The notes beneath the pieces are model-generated. The model was not told the DNA's origin and did no database searches. It saw only the letters and a list, made by a program, of their open reading frames with translations. Positions 53,239 through 64,000 of a stretch of DNA of 64,000 nt are shown here, in pieces. Each line of letters starts with the position of its first letter. The first letter of the stretch is position 1. Both the position numbers and the translations under genes were made by a program. Where the stretch lies: contig CANQKH010000004.1 of assembly GCA_947624415.1 (NCBI GenBank), positions 1 through 64,000 on the forward strand. The letters are read 5' to 3'. The DNA is from an uncultured Clostridia bacterium (GTDB lineage: Bacteria > Bacillota > Clostridia > Christensenellales > UBA1242).

Positions 53239-53417
53239 AGTATAAATATATTGTTATTATTATATTAATATTCTAAAATCAAATAATATTTTTTAATTTT
53301 CAATCCTTGTTTTAATTGAAACCTTAAATTTTAAATTATTATTTATAAAAAACACCCTATGAATGAACCTCAAAAGTTGGATGACTTAGAAGTGCATATC
53401 AATAAGGTGTTTATTCT

Positions 53418-55007
53418 TTATTTTGCTGTTTCGGTAAATCTTTTTTCTCTTACCACAACGACTTTTATTTGACCTGGATACTGCATTTCATTTTCAATTT
53501 TCTTTGAAATTTCTTTAGAAAGCATAAATGCTTCGTTGTCGTTTATTTGATCTGGTTTTACAATTATTCGTACTTCTCTACCTGCTTGTATAGCATATGA
53601 TTTTTCAACTCCACTAAATCCATTGCAGATATTTTCAAGTTGTTCAAGACGCTTGATGTAATTTTCAAGATTTTCCCGTCTTGCACCTGGTCTGGCACTT
53701 GAAATCGCATCTGCGACCTGCACAAGAATTGCTTCGATAGAGTTAAAAGGCACTTCGCCATGATGAGCGTGTATACAATGTATGACTGCGTCCGATTCTT
53801 TATATTTTTTTGCTAATTCAACGCCAATAGAAACGTGAGTTCCTTCAACCTCATGATCTAAAGCCTTTCCAATGTCATGCAATAAGCCACCCCTTTTTGC
53901 AACCTGAACATTCACGCCTAATTCAGTTGCAAGAAGTCCTGCAATAATAGAAGTTTCTATGCTATGTTTGAGACAATTCTGCCCATAACTTGTTCTATAT
54001 TTAAGTCTTCCAAGAATCTTCATAAGTTCAGGATTCATATTGTAAATTCCAACATCGTTACAAGCGTTTTCACCTGCTTCTTTTATGATTTTATCAACAT
54101 CTCTTGTGGCTTTATCTACAATTTCTTCAATCCTTGTAGGATGAATTCTTCCATCAATAATAAGCTTTTCAAGGCTCATTCTTGCAATTTCTCTTCGGAC
54201 AGGGTCGAAACTTGATATAGTTATTGTTTCAGGAGTGTCATCTACAATAAGTTCAACACCTGTTACACTTTCTAGTGAACGAATATTTCTTCCTTCACGA
54301 CCAATAATTCTTCCTTTCATTTCTTCATTAGGTAAAGCCACAGAAGTTATAGTCATTTCAGAAGATAAATCTGTTGCACATTTTTGAATTGCACCAACAA
54401 CAATATCTCTTGCAATTTTTTCACCATTTTCTCTAGCATCGTCTTCAATTTGTTTGACCAAAACACCTGCATCCTTTTTTGCCTCTTCGGTTATGCTTTG
54501 GATTAAAAGAGCTTTTGCGTCTTTTTTTGTAAGTCCAGAGATTTCTTCAAGTTTTTGTGTTATTTGGAGTTTTAATTCTTCTTGCTCTTTTAATTTATTT
54601 GCTAAATTTTCTCTTTCTGCGTCAAGCGTGCTTTTTTCATTGCTTAATTGTTCGCTTTTACTGTCGAGTAAGGTTTCCTTTTTTGTAAGATATTCCTCTC
54701 TTTGGTCAAGTCTTTCTTCTTGTTTTTGAATTTCATTTCGTCTTTCTTTGGCTTCGCTATTCGCCTCTTCACGAATCTTTTGAGCTTCTTCTTTTGCTTC
54801 TAATAAAGATTCTTTTTTTATGCTTTTCGCTTCTGCATACGCCTCTTCAATTATTTTAACAGCATTTGATTTGCTTTTTCCAATTTTTTTGCTTGCGAAT
54901 ATATTATAAACTAATACACCTACTGCTATCCCTACGATAAGTGCGATAATTCCGCTAACAAGTCCGGCGGTTACAGCAGCATTGCATAATATGCTTAAAC
55001 TGCTCAT
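53418..55007 (-). CDS. rny: ribonuclease Y
   Basis: N-terminal TM, coiled coil, KH ([11 protein letters not shown]), HD ([12 protein letters not shown]). Confidence 0.97.
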   Translation of the reverse strand: MSSLSILCNAAVTAGLVSGIIALIVGIAVGVLVYNIFASKKIGKSKSNAVKIIEEAYAEAKSIKKESLLEAKEEAQKIREEANSEAKERRNEIQKQEERLDQREEYLTKKETLLDSKSEQLSNEKSTLDAERENLANKLKEQEELKLQITQKLEEISGLTKKDAKALLIQSITEEAKKDAGVLVKQIEDDARENGEKIARDIVVGAIQKCATDLSSEMTITSVALPNEEMKGRIIGREGRNIRSLESVTGVELIVDDTPETITISSFDPVRREIARMSLEKLIIDGRIHPTRIEEIVDKATRDVDKIIKEAGENACNDVGIYNMNPELMKILGRLKYRTSYGQNCLKHSIETSIIAGLLATELGVNVQVAKRGGLLHDIGKALDHEVEGTHVSIGVELAKKYKESDAVIHCIHAHHGEVPFNSIEAILVQVADAISSARPGARRENLENYIKRLEQLENICNGFSGVEKSYAIQAGREVRIIVKPDQINDNEAFMLSKEISKKIENEMQYPGQIKVVVVREKRFTETAK

Positions 55008-55113
55008 TTTATCCCCTTTTTAGGTAGAACTTGTCTACCATAAAAATTATAATATATTCAAAAATAATTGTCAACTGAAACGATGTTACTTTTTTATGAT
55101 TTCAAATCTTACA

Positions 55114-56277
<1,164 letters not shown>

Positions 56278-56293
56278 CTACATACGATATCTT

Positions 56294-57340
56294 CTAAAAT
56301 AAAAACATTGCATCGCCAAAAGAAAAAAATCGGTATTTTTCTTTGACTGCAATATCATATAATCTCATTGTGTTATCATATCCAGCAAATGCTGAAACAA
56401 GCATTATAAGAGTGCTTTCCGGCAAATGAAAATTGGTAATTAAGGCATCAACAATTTTAAATTTATATGATGGGTAAATAAATATGTTTGTTTCTTTTTT
56501 GGCAGGGACTACTCTCCCATTTTCATCTGCACACGATTCCAAAACCCTAACCGATGTTGTTCCAACCGCAATGATTCTTTGCCCATTTTCTTTTGCCTGA
56601 TTAATAATTTGAGCATTTTCTTTTGACATCTCAATGTATTCGCTATGCATTTGGTGGTTTAAAATATTTTCCTCTTTTACCGGTCTGAAGGTTCCCAGCC
56701 CGACGTGTAGCAAGACTTCTACTATTTTCACCCCTTTTTCTTGTATTTTATCAAGTAATTCCTTAGTAAAGTGAAGACCGGCTGTTGGAGCCGCCGAAGA
56801 ACCCTCAATTTTAGAATATACTGTTTGATAACGTTCCTTGTTGCTTAATTTTTCATGAATATAAGGTGGCAAAGGGACTTGTCCAACTTCAATTAAACGC
56901 TCTTCAAACACTCCTAGAAATTCAAATTCTATTTTACAAGAACCAAAATCACCTATTTCAATAATTTTACATGAAAGATTTTTGCTAAAAGTTACAATTT
57001 GGTTAACTTTAAGTCTTTTTATTGGCCTTGCTATAACTTCCCACGTTTTTAAATCAATTCTTTTTTGTAATAGAATTTCAATCTTCGCCCCTGTTTCTTT
57101 AAAACCATAAAGTCTCGCAGGTAGCACCCTTGTATTATTTACAACTAAAATATCACCCTGTTTTAAATAATCTACTATATCTCTAAAAATTTTATGTTCT
57201 ATTTTATCATTTTTAATATCATATGTTAAAAGTCTTGAACTATCTCTGGGTTCGACTGGCGTTTGTGCGATCAACTCTTCAGGTAAATAATAATTGTAAC
57301 TACTCTTTTGTAGTAAATCTTTGTTTTGTATATTATCCAT
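56294..57340 (-). CDS. queA: tRNA preQ1(34) S-adenosylmethionine ribosyltransferase-isomerase
   Basis: [33 protein letters not shown]. Confidence 0.97.
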   Translation of the reverse strand: MDNIQNKDLLQKSSYNYYLPEELIAQTPVEPRDSSRLLTYDIKNDKIEHKIFRDIVDYLKQGDILVVNNTRVLPARLYGFKETGAKIEILLQKRIDLKTWEVIARPIKRLKVNQIVTFSKNLSCKIIEIGDFGSCKIEFEFLGVFEERLIEVGQVPLPPYIHEKLSNKERYQTVYSKIEGSSAAPTAGLHFTKELLDKIQEKGVKIVEVLLHVGLGTFRPVKEENILNHQMHSEYIEMSKENAQIINQAKENGQRIIAVGTTSVRVLESCADENGRVVPAKKETNIFIYPSYKFKIVDALITNFHLPESTLIMLVSAFAGYDNTMRLYDIAVKEKYRFFSFGDAMFLF

Positions 57341-57341
57341 T

Positions 57342-58352
57342 TTACTCCTTTATCGGCATAACCTTATTAAAATGTTTGTAGGCAGGTTCTAAGGCGACTC
57401 TTCCTCGAGGGGTTCTTGAAATAAATCCCAACTGTAAAAGATAAGGCTCATATACATCTTCTATTGTAGTTGCATCTTCGCTTATAGTTGCCGCCAATGT
57501 ATCCAACCCTACCGGCCCTCCGGCAAATTTGTCTATTATGGAAAGCATTATTTTTCTATCAATTGTATCCAATCCTAAATCATCAATTTCCATTATTTGC
57601 AATGTTGTCATAGCAATATTTTTAGATACTTGTCCTTCTCCCAACACTTGTGCATAATCACGCACTCTTTTTAAAAGCCTATTCGCAATTCGAGGAGTTC
57701 CTCTAGACCTTTTTGCTATTTCAGTGCTTGCTTCATCTTCTATTTTGACTCCTAATATTTTTGCTGATCTATTTATTATTATTTTCAATTCTTCAGGTGT
57801 ATACAATTCCAATCTGCAAATAACACCAAATCGATCACGTAATGGATTTGTCAACATACCCGCCCTTGTGGTAGCACCAATTAAAGTAAAAGGCTTTATT
57901 TTTAATCGCATATTTCTTGCAGACGGTCCCTTACCAACAATGAAATCAAGTGCAAAATCTTCCATTGCTGGATATAAAATTTCTTCTACAGTTTTATTTA
58001 ATCTATGAATTTCATCGATAAATAAAACGTCGTTTTGATTTAAGTTTGTTAATATTGCGGCAAGATCAGCAGCGTGCTCTATGGCAGGTCCAGATGTTAC
58101 TTTAAATTGTGAACCGAGTTCATTTGCGATTATATGCGATAAAGTTGTTTTTCCAAGCCCAGGAGGTCCATAGAGAAGAACATGGTCTAGGCTTTCTTTT
58201 CTTGCTTTTGCCGCCTGTATATAAACGTTTAAAGCCTCTTTTACCTTTGTTTGTCCAATATATTCATCAAATGATGTAGGTCTTAAAGAGTTTTCTATTT
58301 CGGCATCAGTTAAATTTTTGGTGCTTGTTATAAATCTTTCAGTATCTTCCAT
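57342..58352 (-). CDS. ruvB: Holliday junction helicase RuvB
   Basis: [32 protein letters not shown]. Confidence 0.98.
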   Translation of the reverse strand: MEDTERFITSTKNLTDAEIENSLRPTSFDEYIGQTKVKEALNVYIQAAKARKESLDHVLLYGPPGLGKTTLSHIIANELGSQFKVTSGPAIEHAADLAAILTNLNQNDVLFIDEIHRLNKTVEEILYPAMEDFALDFIVGKGPSARNMRLKIKPFTLIGATTRAGMLTNPLRDRFGVICRLELYTPEELKIIINRSAKILGVKIEDEASTEIAKRSRGTPRIANRLLKRVRDYAQVLGEGQVSKNIAMTTLQIMEIDDLGLDTIDRKIMLSIIDKFAGGPVGLDTLAATISEDATTIEDVYEPYLLQLGFISRTPRGRVALEPAYKHFNKVMPIKE

Positions 58353-58942
58353 TACCCTTTATACCCCCTTAATGCTTTTGCTATTATTTCCTCGGCTGAT
58401 GCATTATTCCCAGCATTTGCTCTTGCCAACATATATGCATCATTTTTGTTTATTCCCAAACTTATTAAAGTATCAGTAGCCATTTGAACGGAATCCTCAT
58501 TGTAATCTTCTTTGAATTGTAAATCATCTTGGTTACTTACAGGATTTAATTTGTCTTTTAATTCAACACATAGACGCTCTGCAGTTTTTTTACCCAATCC
58601 TTTAATTTTTGATAATATTTTTAGGTCATTTTTTATTATTGCAATAACTAAATCTGAAATATTCATTCCCGATAGAATTGAAATTGCCATTTTAGGGCCA
58701 ATGCCACTAACTGTTATCAATTTTAAGAATAATTCTTTTTCCTCTATATTTGAAAAACCATAAAGACTTATATCATCTTCACGAACCGCCATATATGTAA
58801 AAATTTTAACGTTATTTCCTTCCATAGGAAGACTTCCAAGCGTATTTGAAGAAACTGATAATTCAAATCCAACACCTTGAACATTTAATATTAATGTATT
58901 TTCTCTTTTTTCTTCAATTAATCCAACTAAAAATGATATCAT
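58352..58942 (-). CDS. ruvA: Holliday junction helicase RuvA
   Basis: [33 protein letters not shown]. Confidence 0.96.
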   Translation of the reverse strand: MISFLVGLIEEKRENTLILNVQGVGFELSVSSNTLGSLPMEGNNVKIFTYMAVREDDISLYGFSNIEEKELFLKLITVSGIGPKMAISILSGMNISDLVIAIIKNDLKILSKIKGLGKKTAERLCVELKDKLNPVSNQDDLQFKEDYNEDSVQMATDTLISLGINKNDAYMLARANAGNNASAEEIIAKALRGYKG

Positions 58943-58953
58943 TAATTCTCCTT

Positions 58954-59442
58954 TTAAGCACGGTTGTTATTTAATAACGGACTTGTTTGACTGTGGCATA
59001 TAGCCACTGCTAAGGCATCTGCTGCATCGTCAGGTTTGGGAATGGTATTAAGATTTAAAATTGCTTTAACCATATATTGAATTTGTGCTTTTTCTGCTCG
59101 TCCATTTCCTGTTAACGCTTGTTTAATTTGTAAAGGCGTATACTCATATATATTTCCACAATATTTTTGACAGGCTAAGATTATAACACCTCTTGCTTGT
59201 GCAACTTGAATTACCGTTTTTTGATTCTTAAAATAAAAAAGCTCCTCTATTGCAACAACTTCTGGCTTGAATTTATCAAATAAAAACTTAAGGCTTGAAT
59301 CTATCGCTTCAAGTCTTACAGGCATAGAATCATCCTTTGGTGTTGTAATTGCCCCATAATCGACAACCATATCGGGTTTGTCTGTATCTATAACCCCATA
59401 TCCTATAATAGCATATCCGGGGTCTATTCCTAATATTACCAT
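58954..59442 (-). CDS. ruvC: Holliday junction resolvase RuvC
   Basis: LGIDPGYAIIGYGV, AIEELFYFKNQKT, DDAADALAVAICH. Confidence 0.97.
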   Translation of the reverse strand: MVILGIDPGYAIIGYGVIDTDKPDMVVDYGAITTPKDDSMPVRLEAIDSSLKFLFDKFKPEVVAIEELFYFKNQKTVIQVAQARGVIILACQKYCGNIYEYTPLQIKQALTGNGRAEKAQIQYMVKAILNLNTIPKPDDAADALAVAICHSQTSPLLNNNRA

Positions 59443-59511
59443 AATTAAATTTTACATATTTTGTCAAAACAAGTCAAATAAAAAAGGCATATTGCCTTTT
59501 TTAATATTTTA

Positions 59512-60246
59512 TTACTCTTCCTCTGGTAAGTTTACATTATGATAAACTTGTTGAACATCATCTAAATCATCAAGAGCATCTATCATTTTTGTAAATTTTA
59601 AAACTTTTTCATCATCTAAATTAATATATGAATCTGGTATTAAAGTTGTTTCAGCATTTAAAACATTATAGCCCTCTTTTGTTAAAGCTTCACTTACCGC
59701 CGTATGAGCGTTTGCCTCGGTAATAACTTCACAATAATCATCATATTCTACAAAGTCGACAGCCCCCAAATCAAGTGCTAACATCATAAGGTCGTCAGTA
59801 TTAACACTATCATTTTTTTCAATTTCGACTATTCCTTTTCTTTGGAATAAATAACTTACACAACCATTTGAGCCAAGAGAACCGCCAAATTTATCAAAAG
59901 TATGTCGAACATCGCCAGCAGTCCTATTTTTATTATCTGTTAAGCACTCGACAATAACGGCAGAGCCTCCTTGACCATATCCTTCATAAGTGCAACTTTC
60001 ATAGTTTACACCAGATAACTCGCCGGCGGCTTTTTTTATACTTCTTTCAATTGAATCATTTGGCATGTTATTTTGTTTAGCCTTTGCAATAACATCTCTG
60101 AGCTTTGGATTTGAAACAGGATCTGCTCCTCCCTGTTTAACAATAACAGCAATTTCACGACCTATTTTAGTAAATATTTTACCTCTTTGAGCATCGCTTT
60201 TGCCTTTTTTTGCTTGTATATTGTGCCATTTTGAATGTCCTGACAT
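59512..60246 (-). CDS. yebC: YebC/PmpR family protein
   Basis: [28 protein letters not shown]. Confidence 0.97.
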   Translation of the reverse strand: MSGHSKWHNIQAKKGKSDAQRGKIFTKIGREIAVIVKQGGADPVSNPKLRDVIAKAKQNNMPNDSIERSIKKAAGELSGVNYESCTYEGYGQGGSAVIVECLTDNKNRTAGDVRHTFDKFGGSLGSNGCVSYLFQRKGIVEIEKNDSVNTDDLMMLALDLGAVDFVEYDDYCEVITEANAHTAVSEALTKEGYNVLNAETTLIPDSYINLDDEKVLKFTKMIDALDDLDDVQQVYHNVNLPEEE

Positions 60247-60258
60247 AAATAACTCCTT

Positions 60259-60987
60259 TTATAATTTATCTTTATTGATTTGATACATTATTATAGCTCC
60301 GGAAATAGAAGCATTTAAACTCTCTATTCCTTCCTGCATAGGTATTCTAATAGTTTTGGTGCAAATTTCAAAGATTTCATCACTAATTCCTTGCCCTTCG
60401 TTACCGATTACAACACCTATTTGACCTTCTAATTGTGATTTAAAAACGTTTTCACCATGCATATCAGTTGCAACCAACTGAATTTTCCATTCCTTTAGCA
60501 TTTCGACAAAATCTAATCTTTGAACAGAATATACATTTGCGTGAAAGATACTTCCAACACTACTTCTAATAACTTTCGGATTTGTAGGATTTACACTTGA
60601 CACCAAATAAACATAATTAAACCCGCAAGCATAGGCAGTCCTGATTAATGTTCCAACATTGCCTGGGTCTTGTAAACCATCTAAAATTAAAAAATTCGTT
60701 GTGGGCTTCTCTACAATATGTTGAGTGTATTCTATAACACATAATACCCCTTGTGGTGTTTTTGTATCTGCAAGTTGCTGTATAACTTTATCCTCGGTTA
60801 AAAGAATTGGGCAATAAGAATAATCGAATGTTGAAATATTTTTTTCGTTTACAAGTATATAAATTGGTTTTAATCCACTGCTTATAGCATCTTTGATTAT
60901 TTTTATATTATCCAAAAAAAGCAAAGAGGAATTTTCTCGCTTTTGCTTTTTTAAAGATTGAATAAAGTTATTGCTTGCTTTTAGCAT
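60259..60987 (-). CDS. TrmH/SpoU family RNA 2'-O-methyltransferase
   Basis: DGLQDPGNVGTLIRTAYACG, VIGNEGQGIS, IPMQEGIESLNASISGAI. Confidence 0.95.
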   Translation of the reverse strand: MLKASNNFIQSLKKQKRENSSLLFLDNIKIIKDAISSGLKPIYILVNEKNISTFDYSYCPILLTEDKVIQQLADTKTPQGVLCVIEYTQHIVEKPTTNFLILDGLQDPGNVGTLIRTAYACGFNYVYLVSSVNPTNPKVIRSSVGSIFHANVYSVQRLDFVEMLKEWKIQLVATDMHGENVFKSQLEGQIGVVIGNEGQGISDEIFEICTKTIRIPMQEGIESLNASISGAIIMYQINKDKL

Positions 60988-61328
60988 TATTTTACTTGTC
61001 CAACAAGAGAAGCAAAGGCCTCAGGTTCTCTTACCGCCATATCCGCTAAAACTTTTCTATTAAGTTCTATTCCTTTACTTTTTAGCCCAGCAATAAATTT
61101 TGAGTAGGAAATTCCATTTTGTCTGCATCCTGCATTAATTCTTGTAATCCACAAGGCTCTAAAATCTCTTTTCTTTTGTTTTCTTCCAATATAAGCATAC
61201 TGTCCGCTTCGCATAACTTGAGTTTTTGCTGATCTATAAAGTTTTGATTTTGTTCCCTTATATCCCTTTGCACTTTTTAATATTGAACGACGTTTTTTTA
61301 CTGCATTAACTGCTCTTTTAATTCTCAT
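60987..61328 (-). CDS. rplT: 50S ribosomal protein L20
   Basis: [61 protein letters not shown]. Confidence 0.98.
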   Translation of the reverse strand: MRIKRAVNAVKKRRSILKSAKGYKGTKSKLYRSAKTQVMRSGQYAYIGRKQKKRDFRALWITRINAGCRQNGISYSKFIAGLKSKGIELNRKVLADMAVREPEAFASLVGQVK

Positions 61329-61339
61329 ATTTAGTCCTC

Positions 61340-61534
61340 CTATTTAGCCAAAAGGGATTTAATGTTTTGAGTATTTTTTCCAGCGATATAAGATCCCTTT
61401 CTAAGTTTTCTTTTATTTGATTGTGATTTCTTTGTAAGAAAGTGTCCTTTCCCAGGTCTGGCAAATTTTACCTGACCATTTGCAGTTAAGCGAAAGCGTT
61501 TTTTGCATCCGCTATGTGTTTTTTGTTTTGGCAT
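61340..61534 (-). CDS. rpmI: 50S ribosomal protein L35
   Basis: [24 protein letters not shown]. Confidence 0.98.
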   Translation of the reverse strand: MPKQKTHSGCKKRFRLTANGQVKFARPGKGHFLTKKSQSNKRKLRKGSYIAGKNTQNIKSLLAK

Positions 61535-61549
61535 AATTTTAATTCTCCT

Positions 61550-62068
61550 TTATTTTGATTTTTTTGGGGATATAATAACAAATACATTTTTGCCCAAGAG
61601 TTCAGGGGCTTTTTCTGTAAACCCTACTTCATTTAAGCGATTACAAAATTCGTTGACTATTTCTATAGCTTTTTTTACATAAGCTTGCTCACGCCCTCTC
61701 ATTCTTAATGAAATCTTGACTTTATTGCCGTCTTGTAAAAATTTAGTTGCACTTGATACCCTATATGCGATATCATGTTCGTCAATAGTCATTGAAAGCC
61801 GAACCTCTTTTGTTTCAATGATTTTTTGAGATTTCTTTATTTCCTTATCTTTTTTTAGTGCATCATATTTGTATTTTCCGTAATCCAAAATCTTGCAAAC
61901 TGGAGGATTTGAACCTGTAGCAATGAGAACCAAGTCAAGTCCTGCTTCTTCTGCTTTTGCAAGTGCTTCGTTTCTAGATACTATTCCAAGTTGTTCACCG
62001 TTTTCTCCTATTAATCGAACTTGTGATGCATTTATTTGTTCGTTTATAAATAATTCCTTAAAAATAAT
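61550..62068 (-). CDS. infC: translation initiation factor IF-3, AUU start codon
   Basis: In-frame upstream extension IIFKELFINEQINASQVRLIGENGEQLGIVSRNEALAKAEEAGLDLVL restores full IF-3 N-domain; ATT at 62068-62066 after AAAAGGGGAT. Confidence 0.93.
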   Translation of the reverse strand: MIFKELFINEQINASQVRLIGENGEQLGIVSRNEALAKAEEAGLDLVLIATGSNPPVCKILDYGKYKYDALKKDKEIKKSQKIIETKEVRLSMTIDEHDIAYRVSSATKFLQDGNKVKISLRMRGREQAYVKKAIEIVNEFCNRLNEVGFTEKAPELLGKNVFVIISPKKSK

Positions 62069-62082
62069 CTTAATCCCCTTTT

Positions 62083-62230
62083 AAAAAAAATTGGTGGAAG
62101 CACAAAATTCCACCAAAAAACATAATTAAAAATTAAGTTTTTACCAAATCTAACTATACTGTTGACTGGTGAGAAGTGGAACTTCTACTTTCATGTTTAT
62201 TATAATATCATAAAATTTACATATTGTCAA
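62083..62230 (-). promoter_or_regulatory. infC-rpmI-rplT leader with promoter and attenuator hairpin (L20-leader-like)
   Basis: Minus strand TTGACA-17-TATTAT promoter; AGAAGTTCCACTTCT hairpin; GGTGGAA-TTTTGTGC-TTCCACC-AATTTTTTTT terminator just before infC. Confidence 0.75.
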
Positions 62231-62832
62231 CTACTTTTTTTGTTTTTATTCTGCTTTTTTATTTTTTTTCTATTAAATAATATTTCAAAGATATATCCTA
62301 TTCTTAAAATTATAAGATTAGACTTATTTAATGCTCGTTCTTTCATAATTGCTTTAAAAAAAATTGTAATTCCTGCAATTGTTGCGGAAACCGCTATTGA
62401 CGCAAGGAGAATTAAATTCAAGTTGGTAAGTTTCTTTGTTATTGTAGCTATTATACAAGCACCGCCTGCCCCACAAAGTGTGCTACAAATATCACCAATT
62501 ACATCAGCACAAACACAGCACATTTTTTCTGAATTTTCACAAAGAATTAAGCCATATTCAGCACCTTTTATTCCTTTATCTTTCCACTTTTTAAAGACTT
62601 CAATATCCGCCGATGCAACTGCTATACCAATCATATCAGAATAGACAGCGAGGAATATAAAAACACAAATACACAATGAAGCAACAACTACTCCCATGCT
62701 ATTTAACAGTGCTTGACTAACGAAGCCAAAGAACAATGAAAAACATATAGCAACAACAAACATTTTTATTGCCCATTTATATTTTGATGCACCGCTATAA
62801 TTTTGTGTATAAATTTTTTTAATTTGTTTCAC
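62227..62832 (-). CDS. uncharacterised multi-TM protein with Cys-rich central segment
   Basis: Hydrophobic helices; CENSEKMCCVCADVIGDICSTLCGAGGACII. Confidence 0.7.
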   Translation of the reverse strand: MKQIKKIYTQNYSGASKYKWAIKMFVVAICFSLFFGFVSQALLNSMGVVVASLCICVFIFLAVYSDMIGIAVASADIEVFKKWKDKGIKGAEYGLILCENSEKMCCVCADVIGDICSTLCGAGGACIIATITKKLTNLNLILLASIAVSATIAGITIFFKAIMKERALNKSNLIILRIGYIFEILFNRKKIKKQNKNKKSS

Positions 62833-62863
62833 ATATTAATATATTTTTATTTAATTGTGTTTA

Positions 62864-63070
62864 TTACTCTTCTTCTAAATTGCCCAAAACATTTTTAATT
62901 TCAGTCAATTGCCCTTTGGCTTTATCTAATTCGCCGTAACATAGTTTTATTAATTCTTGACCTCTTTCTAAAAGTTTGGTTGCTCTTTCAATAGTAATAT
63001 TACCTTCATCTAGTAATTTCACTATATTATTTAACTCTTGAATTGCATCTTCATAATTGATTTTTTCCAT
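62864..63070 (-). CDS. xseB: exodeoxyribonuclease VII small subunit
   Basis: INYEDAIQELNNIVKLLDEGNITIERATKLLERGQELIKLCYGEL. Confidence 0.95.
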   Translation of the reverse strand: MEKINYEDAIQELNNIVKLLDEGNITIERATKLLERGQELIKLCYGELDKAKGQLTEIKNVLGNLEEE

Positions 63071-64000
63071 TATCCACCTCATAAGATTTGGCATTTATTT
63101 TTCCGTCAGCAAACACGACTTCAAAATTGTTAAATTTGTCCAAATCTTTAATTTTCTTAATAGCTTTTCCTTTTTGCTCTATTTTTGCGTATCCTCTCTT
63201 TAATATTTCTAAAGGATTTAATTTATTTATCGTATTTTCAATCAAACCCATTTCATACGCTCGCTGATTAATATAACTTTCAAATGAGTTTATAAAGGTT
63301 TGCTTTATTTTTGCGGTATTTTTTGTATAATTAGAAAGTATTTTTTCAAAATTATTAATTAGCACTAATTTAAAATATGCAATATTATCAATATTATCAT
63401 CAATGTAATTTTTGGCTGCTTTAAAAAAAACATTTGTCAAATTTTTTAATTCATTTTTTTTATCATCTAAGTTAAAAGTAACAAGTTCTGCGGCCGCGGA
63501 TGGTGTCGGTGCTCTTAAATCACTAACAAAATCTAGTATAGTAAAATCCGTTTCATGGCCAACTGCTGAAATAATTGGTATGGGACAATTAAATGCTGCT
63601 CTTGCCACTTTTTCCGTGTTGTAAGCCCAAAGATCTTCAAGAGAACCGCCCCCTCTTGCAACAATAATTAAATCAATTTTTTTGTATTTCCCAAAATTAT
63701 TTATAGCATTAGCAATCTCATCTTCAGCACCAATTCCTTGAACTTTTGTATTATATAAAACAATATCCAAGAAAGGATTTCTTCGCCAAGCCACATTTTT
63801 TATATCTTGTATAACGGCACCTTCTTTTGACGTTATAACTCCTATACGATTAATACTTTTAGGCAATGGTTTTTTATTTGAAGCATTAAAAAGACCTTCA
63901 AGTTCTAATTTTTGTTTTAATTTTAAAAAATCTTCAAATAGATTCCCCAGGCCTAGAGTCTCAACTCTTACCGCATTAAAATTCAACTTTCCGCCTTTTA
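63051..64000 (-). CDS. xseA: exodeoxyribonuclease VII large subunit, 5' part outside window
   Basis: KPLPKSINRIGVITSKEGAVIQDI, IVARGGGSLEDLWAYN, AVGHETDFTILDFVSDLRAPTPSAAAEL; frame open to the window edge. Confidence 0.95.
   Translation of the reverse strand, partial: KGGKLNFNAVRVETLGLGNLFEDFLKLKQKLELEGLFNASNKKPLPKSINRIGVITSKEGAVIQDIKNVAWRRNPFLDIVLYNTKVQGIGAEDEIANAINNFGKYKKIDLIIVARGGGSLEDLWAYNTEKVARAAFNCPIPIISAVGHETDFTILDFVSDLRAPTPSAAAELVTFNLDDKKNELKNLTNVFFKAAKNYIDDNIDNIAYFKLVLINNFEKILSNYTKNTAKIKQTFINSFESYINQRAYEMGLIENTINKLNPLEILKRGYAKIEQKGKAIKKIKDLDKFNNFEVVFADGKINAKSYEVDNGKNQL

Noticed and set aside
62162-62644. 160-aa plus-strand ORF
   Set aside because: Antisense to the 62227-62832 membrane gene and the infC leader; no RBS.

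Overview
A 64 kb, AT-rich window that reads as core chromosome of a spore-forming, Clostridia-like Firmicute. It is almost entirely housekeeping genes: spoIIAA-spoIIAB-sigF, spoVAC-AD-AE, yunB, dnaG-sigA, recJ-rel-hemZ, rpsO-pnp, lysS-nth-obg-yhbY, rsfS-ywlE-rpiB, gap, tig-clpP-clpX, aspS-asnS, pheST with a T-box, iscS-thiI, argR-recN-spoIVB, serS, rny, tgt-queA-ruvB-ruvA-ruvC-yebC, rplT-rpmI-infC, xseB-xseA (cut by the window end), and two tRNAs. I saw no CRISPR array, prophage or intact transposon. The points most worth a second look are: a Rel/SpoT-family protein whose N-terminal hydrolase (HD) domain has apparently lost all its catalytic residues while the synthetase domain looks intact; a tRNA-Leu with an unusual AAG anticodon; a complete tyrosine recombinase sitting where spo0A usually follows spoIVB, with a 16-nt sequence just upstream of it that recurs as one arm of a perfect 16-bp inverted repeat 2.4 kb away; a PadR-type DNA-binding domain fused to a long linker and a membrane domain; a dense cluster of repeat half-sites upstream of argR; and infC starting at AUU behind an attenuator-like leader (missed by the ORF track). 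Several lineage-specific orphans (24560-25366, 26651-27457, 49507-50463, 2652-3683, 62227-62832) interrupt otherwise canonical operons. All calls come from reading the sequence and motif recognition; no searches were run.
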